Of a stretch of DNA of 64,000 bases, positions 44,920 to 52,883 are shown one piece after another; positions within the stretch are counted from its first letter, which is position 1; every line of letters starts with the position of its first letter. The notes below the pieces were generated by a model. It was not told where the DNA came from. It saw only the letters and a list, made by a program, of their open reading frames with translations, and did no database searches. The DNA comes from Sphingopyxis sp. PAMC25046 (GTDB lineage Bacteria > Pseudomonadota > Alphaproteobacteria > Sphingomonadales > Sphingomonadaceae): contig NZ_CP039250.1 in assembly GCF_004795895.1 (NCBI RefSeq), forward strand, positions 1,984,001-2,048,000, in the 5' to 3' direction. The translations under genes and the position numbers were made by a program.

Positions 44920-46919
44920 GCGCCTGGATCGACCGGATTGTTCGCGAGTTCCCCAGCGAACTATCGCGCCTCTGGATTGCTTGCGACCCAGACTTGGTGC
45001 TCCTCGATACTCATGTTTTGCAGGCGCTAAGGGAGCGTGGGTTCGAGCTATTGTCTTTCGACGACTCGATTGCATTTCGAGCAGAATACGAAGACCGCTT
45101 CCGTTCTGCCTGGGATCAAGGTCTGAAAGCACCCGCTGACGCTCTGATCCTGCACTTGCCCTCCAATGGCAGCGATCAATTGCCGTGGGACTACCAACGG
45201 CAGGCACGCTTCGTCCGTCTTGGACTGGCCGACATCTTTCAGAAGCTGAGTTACCCGGCGCTTCGTGATATCGGGCCTGAGCATTACGAGCGACTGTTCG
45301 AAGCACACCAAGCGCACGCAACGCAGGTGCTCGGGGATGCCGCGACCAAGGATTTCATTCTCACGCACGTTTTCAGGATCGCGCCCATTCTCATTGACGA
45401 TGAGACGGCGTTTTGGCGCGAAGTGCTTCGGCTGCACCTGCGGGGCGAGGTCCTGCCTGCTTCCCTTGCCGACAGGATCGCTGCGACACTGAAAGCGAAG
45501 CCAAGTTTTGCGCAGTTGCCGGTGAAGCGGCTCTTCGAAGATAGGGCCTATGCCCTGCGAGCAATCCAGGGTTCTTGGCGTAATTATCTGACAATCGCTG
45601 GTGCGTCCGCCGCCGAGATGAAGGGCGAAACGTCATCTGTAGAAGACCAATTCGTCATTCCATTCGACCATCCCGATATTCGGATGGGCATAGATACGCT
45701 CTTCCTCGAGGGCGCTCTCACGCCAGTTCGATGCGCATCATTGCCAGCAGATTTCCCCTCGTGGGCTCGCGTTGGGATTGCCAAGGATTCCAGCGGCCAG
45801 GCGCAATTTGTGGCGGAAAATGCCACAAATGTCGCCGAGAGCCTCCCAAGCGTGGATGCCTCCCATCGTGACTGGTTTGCCTTGGCGCGCCGGTTGGGCG
45901 AACTTCTCCACCAGTACTTCGGCCTGCCCGCTGATCTCGCTGACGCGGTCGCGCAGGATGTGCGGCAAGCTCAAGATGCTGCGGACGACCAGCTACAAGA
46001 TTGGCTTCGGCGGCATTTTGCCGACCTGCCATCGCTTGCGGCGGCAAATGGCCCTGTGATGCTTCACCATGTGCCGCGCTATCTCACCTACCGTCGCGGC
46101 AAGGGATGTGCTCGCCAAGCGCTTTTGCTCTTCGATGGACTGTCAATCGACCAGTGGTGTCAACTGCGCCGCCGTTTGACTGAGAGAATGTCGACGATCG
46201 AAATTGAGGAAGGGGCCTGTTTCGCATGGCTACCGAGCCTTACTTCTGTCTCCCGGCAAACTGTCTTTTCTGGGCTTAAGCCGCGTGAATTTGCCAGCTC
46301 GATCGATACCACGTCAAAGGAGCCAAGCCTGTGGGCAAAGTTCTGGCAAGAGGCGGGCCTCCGCAAGAATGAGATCACTTATCAGAAGGGGATCAAGCAC
46401 CGCGATCAGCTCCCAGCCATTGAGCAGCTAGTCGCTGATCCCGCCATCAAAGTGGCAGGGATCGTGGTCGATATGGTCGACGAAATCGTCCATGGTGCGA
46501 CGCTCGGGAAGCGCGGTATCGCCAGCCAGATTGAGAACTGGTGCGACACCGGCTTTGTCGAGCAGCTCATAGAGCTTCTGATCAACCAAGGTTTCGAGAT
46601 CCATCTGACGTCCGACCACGGCAACGTCGATGCAGTTGGTATCGGGCGGTTGAACCAAGGCGTTCTCTCGGAGCTTCGAGGTGAGCGGGTCAGGATTTAT
46701 CGAAGCGATGACCTTGCTGCCTCTGTCCCGGAAAATCTCGAAGCTGTGCGCTTCGATCTTCCAGGTCTGCCAACTGACTTCCTGCCTGTTTATCCCAAGG
46801 GGAGGGGAGCCTTCACAGGGGCAGGCGATCAAATAGTGGCGCATGGAGGGATGTCGGTCGAGGAACTGATCGTCCCCTTCATCCGCATCAGTTCGAAGAG
46901 TTTGAATGATGAAAAGTGA
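44916..46919 (+). CDS. pglZ: BREX phosphatase-like PglZ
   Basis: 667 residues. The alkaline-phosphatase-superfamily core sits in the C-terminal half: LLLFDGLSIDQW (about 401-412), PSLTSVSRQTVFSG (about 440-453, nucleophile-type Ser/Thr), VVDMVDEIVHG (about 515-525), LTSDHGNVDAVG (about 564-575) and VAHGGMSVEELIVPFI near the end. These are the metal-binding loops. The N-terminal 380 residues are helical and BREX-specific. Recent work on other PglZ proteins suggests a metal-dependent nuclease or phosphodiesterase activity. It overlaps both neighbours (4 and 14 bases). Confidence 0.93.
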   Translation: MSAWIDRIVREFPSELSRLWIACDPDLVLLDTHVLQALRERGFELLSFDDSIAFRAEYEDRFRSAWDQGLKAPADALILHLPSNGSDQLPWDYQRQARFVRLGLADIFQKLSYPALRDIGPEHYERLFEAHQAHATQVLGDAATKDFILTHVFRIAPILIDDETAFWREVLRLHLRGEVLPASLADRIAATLKAKPSFAQLPVKRLFEDRAYALRAIQGSWRNYLTIAGASAAEMKGETSSVEDQFVIPFDHPDIRMGIDTLFLEGALTPVRCASLPADFPSWARVGIAKDSSGQAQFVAENATNVAESLPSVDASHRDWFALARRLGELLHQYFGLPADLADAVAQDVRQAQDAADDQLQDWLRRHFADLPSLAAANGPVMLHHVPRYLTYRRGKGCARQALLLFDGLSIDQWCQLRRRLTERMSTIEIEEGACFAWLPSLTSVSRQTVFSGLKPREFASSIDTTSKEPSLWAKFWQEAGLRKNEITYQKGIKHRDQLPAIEQLVADPAIKVAGIVVDMVDEIVHGATLGKRGIASQIENWCDTGFVEQLIELLINQGFEIHLTSDHGNVDAVGIGRLNQGVLSELRGERVRIYRSDDLAASVPENLEAVRFDLPGLPTDFLPVYPKGRGAFTGAGDQIVAHGGMSVEELIVPFIRISSKSLNDEK

Positions 46920-47625
46920 GGGCGCTCCGCAGATCGGCTTCGATCGCTTTATTCAGTTGGATTGGGCACGCGCTGCACTTCGCGTACGCGCTGGCCTTTC
47001 GGATCCAGACGAACTCACACAGCTGATCGAAGAGACGCACTCAGGTGCTGCTGCCAAGAAAAAGACGCGAACGGTCCTCAATAGGCTTTGGTTGGAACCC
47101 AGGCCTGAATTGGCAGAATTGTGTAATCGGGCCGCCGCCATTTACGCCGCTGACCCAAGGCCATCGGTTGCCGCCCTGACCTGGGGGATGGCGATCGCGA
47201 CGTATCCCTTTTTTGGATCGGTCGCGCAGATCGTAGGCAGGCTTATTCGACTGCAGGGAGATTGCACGTCCGCCGAAGTTCATCGACGGATGGCGGAGAG
47301 CTATGGCGAACGCGAAGGCACCCGCCGCATGACGAACATGGTGCTCCAATCCCAGGCAGACTGGGGCGCCATCGAGCGCATGAACAAGGGCAAGAACATC
47401 AAGGCACTGCGCGCGCCCATCACGCTTACGCCAGACCTCGAACTCTGGCTTGTTGAGGCAGCGCTACGCCACGCTGGTCGAGCAATGCCGACTAGCTCCG
47501 TAGCCACAAATCCCGTGCTCTTCCCATTCAGCTTTAGCGATCGACTGGCCTATAACCTCAGCCAGGATGCACGGTTTGCGGTCAGGGTAGACAGCGCCAG
47601 CAATCGGATCGTGGAACTCGCGTGA
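46906..47625 (+). CDS. brxA: BREX DNA-binding protein BrxA (DUF1819)
   Basis: 239 residues; start overlaps pglZ by 14 bases (ATG 46906 or 46909). Winged-helix, DUF1819-like: FIQLDWARAALRVRAGLSD, VAALTWGMAIATYPFFGSVAQIVGRLIRLQ and REGTRRMTNMVLQSQADWGAIERM are the recognisable blocks. BrxA binds DNA in other BREX types. In type 3 it is the last canonical gene, as here. After its stop comes a relic frame and then the insertion sequences. Confidence 0.85.
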   Translation: MMKSEGAPQIGFDRFIQLDWARAALRVRAGLSDPDELTQLIEETHSGAAAKKKTRTVLNRLWLEPRPELAELCNRAAAIYAADPRPSVAALTWGMAIATYPFFGSVAQIVGRLIRLQGDCTSAEVHRRMAESYGEREGTRRMTNMVLQSQADWGAIERMNKGKNIKALRAPITLTPDLELWLVEAALRHAGRAMPTSSVATNPVLFPFSFSDRLAYNLSQDARFAVRVDSASNRIVELA

Positions 47626-47636
47626 GACATTGAACG

Positions 47637-47818
47637 ATGGCGATTACTCGTGCTGCAATCCAAGGGGCGTTGGAAGCAGAGCGAAGCTTCGTTTAAAAAG
47701 GGGGGCGGGTCGAAGTAAAGTCTGCGGACTGGGAAGACGGTTACCTTGTTTTGGTCGTGCGCTCGGTCAAGGGCCAGCGCCGGGTTGTCATCGATGAAGC
47801 CCTAGAAGGCGTCCGGGC
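47637..47818 (+). pseudogene. N-terminal remnant of a gene following brxA (probably an SF1 helicase)
   Basis: Starts with ATG 12 bases after brxA and reads MAITRAAIQGALEAERSFV, then a TAA stop at 47694, then continues in frame as KGGRVEVKSADWEDGYLVLVVRSVKGQRRVVIDEALEGVRADV until the IS3 end. The continuing coding quality after the stop shows a former gene with a nonsense change. It was co-directional with the BREX operon. That it joins to the helicase tail at 52138 is inference: same strand, the same gap, split by the insertion. Confidence 0.5.
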
Positions 47819-47844
47819 TGACGTGCTCCCCTGATTGTTACCAG

Positions 47845-48014
47845 TCAGAGGTAGAGTCTGGCTCCTTGATGATGGTTGTTTGATGGGATGGCAACGTGTC
47901 TGGGGGCATGCCCCCAGACACGTTGGCCGGCGATCTCGGCGGGGGTCTTCCCGCCCAGTTTCGAGTGCGGCCTGACCGTATTGTAATCGTGCCGCCAGGC
48001 GGCGAGGACGAACC
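47845..48014 (-). pseudogene. 3' end of the IS3 transposase orfB, separated by the IS66 insertion
   Basis: Reads VLAAWRHDYNTVRPHSKLGGKTPAEIAGQRVW, the standard end of an IS407-type DDE transposase (YN-VRPHS-L). With the piece at 51085-51813 it restores a 296-residue OrfB. Contains the palindrome GTGTCTGGGGG / CCCCCAGACAC. The gene is disrupted, so this copy cannot make an intact transposase. Confidence 0.85.
48007..48014. repeat. Left copy of the IS66 target duplication
   Basis: GACGAACC, identical to 51085-51092. Eight bases is the normal duplication length for IS66 elements. Confidence 0.9.
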
Positions 48015-48042
48015 GTAAGCGTGGTCAGGAAACCGCCATCGA

Positions 48043-48654
48043 TTAGCTGTCGCGGGATTTAGCGTCGGCGTAGGCGGCTTTTCCCTGCGCCCTTCGCTTG
48101 GCGAGCTTTGCCATGCGTGCGCTGATCTCGTCGGGGCTGATATCGGCGGGGTCGAAGGGTCGGCCATACCATTCGATCATGGATTTGCGTTCGGGATGAC
48201 GCGGCTTGGACATGGCCTCAAGGAACTCTTCGAACCCTGGTGTGCCACCGACATCTTCGGGCGGGGCTCGCCGTTCGCCATCGACGAAGCGGGGGTAATT
48301 GGTGCCGGGAATGGTGGATGAGATCTCTTCGATCTCGATACGATGTCGCCAGTTGTCCCCGAAATCATAGGTGTAGGTGAAGCTGGTGATGCCGCGCTCG
48401 GCGAGCTTGCTGATGCGCATATTGGCAGCGTCACGGGTACGGACCATGAAAGCATCGTCATCATCGAAGCGGATGCCATAGGCGGCATCGCCAATGTCGA
48501 ACTGGAACAGATGGTAGTTCTCGAAGAGCATGCAGGCCTGGATCGCGAGGTGCAGGGTCTTGAGGCTGTTGGTGACGGGAAGTTCGACACGGCGCCAGAT
48601 GGCGGGCTTCATGTCTTCGAGCGTTATGCGAATCCGGGCGATCTGATCGGTCAT
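48043..48654 (-). CDS. Passenger gene in IS66: plasmid pRiA4b ORF-3 family protein
   Basis: 203 residues from ATG 48654. The opening QIARIRITLEDMKPAIWRRVELP, then LHLAIQACMLFENYHLFQFDIGD and TYTYDFGDNWRHRIEIEEI, is the pRiA4b ORF-3/TnpR-like fold seen with IS1096 and some IS66 elements. Its start overlaps the tnpC end by 4 bases (ATGA), so it is co-expressed with the transposase. Role unknown; a regulator or helper of transposition is usual speculation. Confidence 0.85.
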   Translation of the reverse strand: MTDQIARIRITLEDMKPAIWRRVELPVTNSLKTLHLAIQACMLFENYHLFQFDIGDAAYGIRFDDDDAFMVRTRDAANMRISKLAERGITSFTYTYDFGDNWRHRIEIEEISSTIPGTNYPRFVDGERRAPPEDVGGTPGFEEFLEAMSKPRHPERKSMIEWYGRPFDPADISPDEISARMAKLAKRRAQGKAAYADAKSRDS

Positions 48655-50192
48655 GCCGCCATGCATACGGGTGCGGTCTGTGCTGTCCAGTTCCACGGCA
48701 TGAGCTCGTCCCAGCGGGAGGCGGGCCAGCCTGAGGCGATCTTCTCGATGACATCGGCAATATAGGCCTGCGGCTCGACGCCATTGAGCTTGGCCGTCTC
48801 GATGACGGAGTAGATGGCGGCGGCGCGTTCGCCGCCGGCCTTCGATCCGGCGAACAGCCAGTTCTTGCGCCCGATCGCGATCGCTCGGATGGCGCGCTCG
48901 GCGATATTGTTGTCGATCTCCGCCATGCCCTCGTCGATGTAGCGGGTCAGCGCGTCCCAGCGCTTGCGACCATAGGCGAGCGCCTTTGCCATCGCCGACT
49001 TGGGCGATAGGCGGCGCAGGGCGTCGTCGATCACGCCACGAAGCGCGTCGATCTTTGGCATTGCTTGCTCTTGCCGGTGTCGGCGCCGGACATCAGGCGG
49101 CTGGCCGCGGACGTCCTCTTCGATCCGGTAGAGCCCGGCGATGCGATCGAGCAGGTCGGTGGTTAGCGGCGTCGGGCTCGTCTGGTGGCACTCGAAGATC
49201 TTGCGGCGGAAGTGCGCCCAGCAGGCGACCTCCTGGATGCCGTTGCCCTGGTAGAGCTTGTCATATCCGGCATAACCGTCGGCCTGAAGAAGGCCGGTGA
49301 ACGACCTGAGTTCGCTCTGCGGATGGGTGCCGCTGCGATCGGGGGTGAACCGATACCAGGCGAGCGCCGGGGTAGCGGCGCCCGACGCGCGATCATCGAC
49401 GACATAGGCCCACAGCCGCGCCTGCGCGGTGCGGCCTTTGCCGGGAACGAGCATCGGCACCGGCGTGTCGTCGGTGTGGAGCTTGGCGGCCTTCAGCCCT
49501 TCCTCGCGGATACGGCTGACGATCGGGTCGAGCAGATGCGCGGCCTGACCCGCCCAGCCGGCGAGAGTCGAGCGGTCGATGTCGATGCCCTGCGCAGCCA
49601 TCATCTCTGCCTGGCGGTAAAGCGGGAGGTGATGATCAAACTTGTGGACGACGACATGGGCGAGCGTGGCAAAGCTCGCCTTGCCGCGTGCTATCGCCTT
49701 CACCGGCGCTGGTGCCTGGACGATCCTGTCGCAGGCGCGGCAGCTATACTTGGGCCGCACGGTTCGGATCACGCGCCACTGCACCGGGGCAATATCGAGC
49801 TGCTCGTCGCTGTCGTCGCCCAGCGGGCGCAGCGCGCCGCCGCAATCGGGGCAGGTGCAGGTACCAGCCTCGGGCTCGATCCGCCGTTCGGCGCGCGGCA
49901 GATGCTCGGGCAAGGCGCGCACCGGTGAGGAGCGCTTGGCGGGTGCCTGCTCCCTCGTTCGGCTATCGGCGACCTCGGCTTCGCCTTCGAGCTCCTCGAG
50001 GGCGAGCTCGAGTTGCTCGATCTGCAGCGCGAGCTTCTCCGAGGACTGGCCAAAGGTCATGCGGCGAAGCTGAGCGAGCTGGTGACGGAGGGTATCGATG
50101 AGCGTATCGCGAGCCGCGAGAGCGGCTTCGAGCTCGGCAATCCGGGCGTCCTTGTCGATGCTGGAAGAGACTGGTTCCGACACCCGGAACAT
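48651..50192 (-). CDS. tnpC: IS66 transposase TnpC
   Basis: 513 residues, full length. An N-terminal leucine-rich helix (IAELEAALAARDTLIDTLRHQL), the TnpC zinc-finger-like CTCPDCGGALR...YSCRACDRIV, then the DDE domain: KLHTDDTPVPML (first Asp), LLQADGYAGYDKL (second Asp) and IDNNIAERAIRAIAIGRKNWLFAGS (Glu). The C-terminal tail NGVEPQAYIADVIEKI is typical. Intact and thus potentially active. Confidence 0.95.
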   Translation of the reverse strand: MFRVSEPVSSSIDKDARIAELEAALAARDTLIDTLRHQLAQLRRMTFGQSSEKLALQIEQLELALEELEGEAEVADSRTREQAPAKRSSPVRALPEHLPRAERRIEPEAGTCTCPDCGGALRPLGDDSDEQLDIAPVQWRVIRTVRPKYSCRACDRIVQAPAPVKAIARGKASFATLAHVVVHKFDHHLPLYRQAEMMAAQGIDIDRSTLAGWAGQAAHLLDPIVSRIREEGLKAAKLHTDDTPVPMLVPGKGRTAQARLWAYVVDDRASGAATPALAWYRFTPDRSGTHPQSELRSFTGLLQADGYAGYDKLYQGNGIQEVACWAHFRRKIFECHQTSPTPLTTDLLDRIAGLYRIEEDVRGQPPDVRRRHRQEQAMPKIDALRGVIDDALRRLSPKSAMAKALAYGRKRWDALTRYIDEGMAEIDNNIAERAIRAIAIGRKNWLFAGSKAGGERAAAIYSVIETAKLNGVEPQAYIADVIEKIASGWPASRWDELMPWNWTAQTAPVCMAA

Positions 50193-50245
50193 CTAGCAAA
50201 ACGGGCTCCGCGATGCCAGTAAAACCCTCACTAATCCGCCACTTT

Positions 50246-50593
50246 TTAACCTGCGAGCAAGGGCGCCGCAGTGCGTTCGGGGCGCCGCCAGTCGATGCCT
50301 TCGAGCAGCATCGAAAGCTGCGCCGCGGTGAGGCTGACCTTGCCCGCCTTGGTGACCGGCCAGATGAACCGGCCGCGGTCCATGCGCTTCGAGAACAGGC
50401 ACAGACCCTGGCCGTCATACCAGAGCAGCTTGACCAGATCGCCCCGCTTGCCGCGGAACGCAAACAGTGCGCCCGAGTGCGGACTCTTCTCCAGCACCTG
50501 CTGCACCAGCACCGCGAGGCCATCGAACCCCTTGCGCATGTCGGTGGCGCCGCAGGCGAGATAGATGCGTGTCGTCGGTGGTAACGGGATCAT
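50246..50593 (-). CDS. tnpB: IS66 accessory protein TnpB
   Basis: 115 residues: PPTTRIYLACGATDMRKGFDGLAVLVQ and LFAFRGKRGDLVKLLWYDGQGLCLFSKRM are the family signatures (DMRKGFDGL, RGDLVKLL). Start overlaps tnpA by 4 bases. Confidence 0.95.
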   Translation of the reverse strand: MIPLPPTTRIYLACGATDMRKGFDGLAVLVQQVLEKSPHSGALFAFRGKRGDLVKLLWYDGQGLCLFSKRMDRGRFIWPVTKAGKVSLTAAQLSMLLEGIDWRRPERTAAPLLAG

Positions 50594-51009
50594 CGGGCAA
50601 GGACGGACATCACCCGTGCCAGCGCGTCGGCGTCGACCGCCGCGTCGACGGTGATCCGTACCCCCGACGGCAGCTCGATCCCGATCTGGCCGCTCCCTGT
50701 CGTCGCCGCGGTCGGCACCGACACCTCGACCTCGGCGAACGAGGGTGCCGGTGTCCGCTTCGTTCCCGTCAGATCGCCCGCCAGTGCCTGCCTGCGCCAA
50801 GTGTAGAGCATCCCGCTGCCCACCGCGTGCCGCTGGCACGTCGCCGAAACCGAGCCGTCGGGGCCGAACGCTTCGCGCAGGATCGACAGCTTCTGATCCA
50901 CCGACCAACGGCGACGGCCGCCAACGACCGCGATCCGACTGCTCATACGATCACTCATATGACCAGTCACAAGAGCACTCGCTCCCGCCGCTCCGATATC
51001 CTCGCTCAT
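50590..51009 (-). CDS. tnpA: IS66 accessory protein TnpA
   Basis: 139 residues from ATG 51009 (ATG 50958 is another possible start). Helix-turn-helix RRRWSVDQKLSILREAFGPDGSVSATCQRHAVGSGMLYTWRRQAL is the TnpA pattern. C-terminal half is beta-rich (IELPSGVRITVDAAVDADAL). Confidence 0.88.
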   Translation of the reverse strand: MSEDIGAAGASALVTGHMSDRMSSRIAVVGGRRRWSVDQKLSILREAFGPDGSVSATCQRHAVGSGMLYTWRRQALAGDLTGTKRTPAPSFAEVEVSVPTAATTGSGQIGIELPSGVRITVDAAVDADALARVMSVLAR

Positions 51010-51084
51010 CACCGCTCCTCGCAAAGAGCGGCTATCAGCACCCCGGAACGCCGTCCCGCAAGGCGGCCTTCACACCACGGTTAC

Positions 51085-51092
51085 GACGAACC
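51085..51092. repeat. Right copy of the IS66 target duplication
   Basis: GACGAACC, matching 48007-48014. Confidence 0.9.
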
Positions 51093-51813
51093 GGGCATGG
51101 GCCAGCGAGGTGAACAAGGTCTCGTTGAGGCATTCGTCGCGCAGGCGACCGTTGAAGCTTTCGACGAAGCCGTTCTGCATCGGCTTGCCGGGCGCGATGT
51201 AGTGCCACTCGACCCGCCGCTCCTGCGACCAGCGCAGGATGGCTGACGAGGTCAGTTCGGTGCCATTGTCGCTGACCACCGTGTGCGGCTTGCCGCGGCT
51301 GCCCATCAGGCTGGTCAGTTCCCGGGCCACTCGAGCACCGGACAGCGACGTATCGGCCACCAGCGCCAGGCACTCCCGCGTGTAGTCATCGACCACGCAC
51401 AGGATGCGGAAGCGCCTACCGCAGATCAGGCTGTCGGAGACGAAGTCGAGCGACCAACGCTGGTTCGGACCATCGGGCAGCACCATCGGTCTGCGCGTGC
51501 CCAGCGCCCGCTTCCGACCGCCACGGCGCCGCACGCGCAAGCCCTCCTCGCGGTAGATGCGCAGCAGCTTCTTGTGGTTGGGTGCGATGCCTTCCCGCGC
51601 CAGCAGATAACTCAGGCGGCGATAGCCGAACCGGCGACGTTCCGCCGCCAGCTCGCGCAGCCGTTGCCGCAGCGCCCCATCATCGGGCCGCGACGGCTCG
51701 TAACGGATCACCCTGCGGCTCACACCAACCAATGCACACGCCCGACGCTCGCTCACCCCGTGATGCTCCCGGGCATGGGCGACGGCTTCCCGCTTGGCGC
51801 CGGGCGTTACCAT
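51085..51813 (-). pseudogene. 5' part of the IS3 transposase orfB (split by IS66)
   Basis: 243 codons of an IS407-type Orf[17 protein letters not shown], then the DDE core [33 protein letters not shown] and [12 protein letters not shown]. The first Asp, second Asp and Glu are all present. It breaks at HARFV, exactly where IS66 begins. The natural continuation is at 47845-48014. OrfAB would normally arise by -1 slippage at an A7 run (51813-51819). Confidence 0.9.
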
Positions 51814-52073
51814 TTTTTTGATGCCAGATCCTTCAGCACGGCATTGTCCAGCATGGCCTCGGCCAGAAGCTTCTTCAGCCGCGAGTTCTCCTCCTCAAGC
51901 GATCGCAGCCGCCGGGCCTCGGACACATCCAAGCCGCCGAACTTCGATTTCCACTTGTAGAACGTCGCCGAGCTGATCCCGTGACGGCGGCAAACCTCCG
52001 CCGTCGCCATCCCTGCTTCCTGCTCCTTCAAGATCGCAATGATCTGCTCTTCGTTGAACCTGCTTCGCTTCAT
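51807..52073 (-). CDS. IS3-family OrfA (helix-turn-helix)
   Basis: 88 residues: [45 protein letters not shown] is the IS407-type HTH. Leucine-zipper-like end ([25 protein letters not shown]). Intact, but its partner orfB is broken. Confidence 0.95.
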   Translation of the reverse strand: MKRSRFNEEQIIAILKEQEAGMATAEVCRRHGISSATFYKWKSKFGGLDVSEARRLRSLEEENSRLKKLLAEAMLDNAVLKDLASKKW

Positions 52074-52137
52074 TATCGTCCGACTCCTTGGCGTCGGACT
52101 CTACCAGCAATCGGTCACATTTCAGGGGAGCACGTCA

Positions 52138-52589
52138 CGACATATTCTCAAAACTATGGTGGCTTTATTCGCTTCCAATCCGCGAAGCTCGTTGAGACCA
52201 TTGTCGATAATCTCGCGGGATCTTACGTCGATCCGCAAGACATCCTGGTTCTGACCCCCTTCAGGGCTCAACGAACACTGATCAGGAATTTTCTCAGGCG
52301 CAGGCACCCAGAGATTTCCGTCAACACTGTTCACCGGGCTCAAGGAAGCGAGCGGACTCTTGTGATATTCGATCCAGTCGATGGAACGGCAAGTTTCCTG
52401 AAAGGCCGCGATGGCGAACGGCTTATCAATGTCGCGATTTCACGGGCAAAAGCGCACGTCGTCGTGCCCTTCGTCAGGGATGATCTCGAGAACCCGGCGT
52501 TGGGCCTGCTCCATAAGATCGCAAGCAAATCTTTCCAAACGGCCGGGAAGTATGCTCATCCCTTCACGTTTTCGTCGCTTGCAAACTGA
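52138..52589 (+). pseudogene. C-terminal remnant of an SF1 (Upf1/Dna2-like, AAA_12) helicase
   Basis: An open frame of about 150 residues without its own start: QNYGGFIRFQSAKLVETIVDNLAG, ILVLTPFRAQRTLIRNFL, ISVNTVHRAQGSERTLVIFD and RLINVAISRAKAHVVV are motifs IV, V and VI of the second RecA lobe of SF1 helicases (AAA_12). Lobe 1 with the Walker motifs is missing, removed at the IS3 junction. Located behind the BREX operon on the same strand. Nonfunctional. Confidence 0.8.
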
Positions 52590-52646
52590 CATTTGATCCT
52601 GTTATGTTCTAAAATAATCCGCCTTCCGGAATTGGAATGCAAAGCC

Positions 52647-52874
52647 ATGGACACGAAAAAAACCGAACATTCCAACTTGGATGGAGGTGATCCTGCATCG
52701 CCTTGGTCTGGTTTTGCGGAAGTAAGCGAAGCGATCCGCGATAATCGGCTCATGGAATATCGGATCAAGAAGTCTTGGGCTGATCCTTGGGGGCAGAAGC
52801 TGACTGTCGCGGGCTTGGCTGTCATTTTAGGCGTGTTTTTGTTCCTTGCCGGTGCGTCGTTCGGTTTCTGGTGA
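52647..52874 (+). CDS. Small single-helix membrane protein
   Basis: 75 residues from ATG 52647. Charged N-terminal part (MDTKKTEHSNLDGGD) and one C-terminal membrane segment (LTVAGLAVILGVFLFLAGASFGFW). Not recognised. It lies at the end of the tra operon, tail to tail with traG (10 bases apart). Possibly an entry-exclusion-type protein, by location only. Confidence 0.55.
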   Translation: MDTKKTEHSNLDGGDPASPWSGFAEVSEAIRDNRLMEYRIKKSWADPWGQKLTVAGLAVILGVFLFLAGASFGFW

Positions 52875-52883
52875 ATCCATTCG

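Larger units (their letters stand above)
48015..51084 (-). mobile_element. IS66-family insertion sequence with passenger gene
   Basis: 3070 bp bounded by inverted ends GTAAGCGTGGT (48015) and the complement GTAACCGTGGT (ending 51084), with 8-bp direct repeats GACGAACC outside. Genes tnpA, tnpB, tnpC and a pRiA4b-ORF3-like passenger, all on the minus strand. Everything is intact, so it is probably still mobile. It landed inside orfB of the older IS3 element. Confidence 0.93.
47819..52137 (-). mobile_element. IS3-family (IS407-like) insertion sequence, interrupted by IS66
   Basis: Inverted ends TGACGTGCTCCCCTGA on the left (47819) and its complement on the right, ending 52137, with further partial matches inward (GGTAGAGTC). 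Without the IS66 insert the element would be about 1.25 kb, normal for IS3. The flanking bases (GGC on the left, CGA on the right) do not match, so no target duplication is visible. Confidence 0.85.

Noticed and set aside
51807..51819. Frameshift mutation between IS3 orfA and orfB
   Set aside because: An A7 run at the overlap is the normal programmed -1 slippage site of IS3-family elements.
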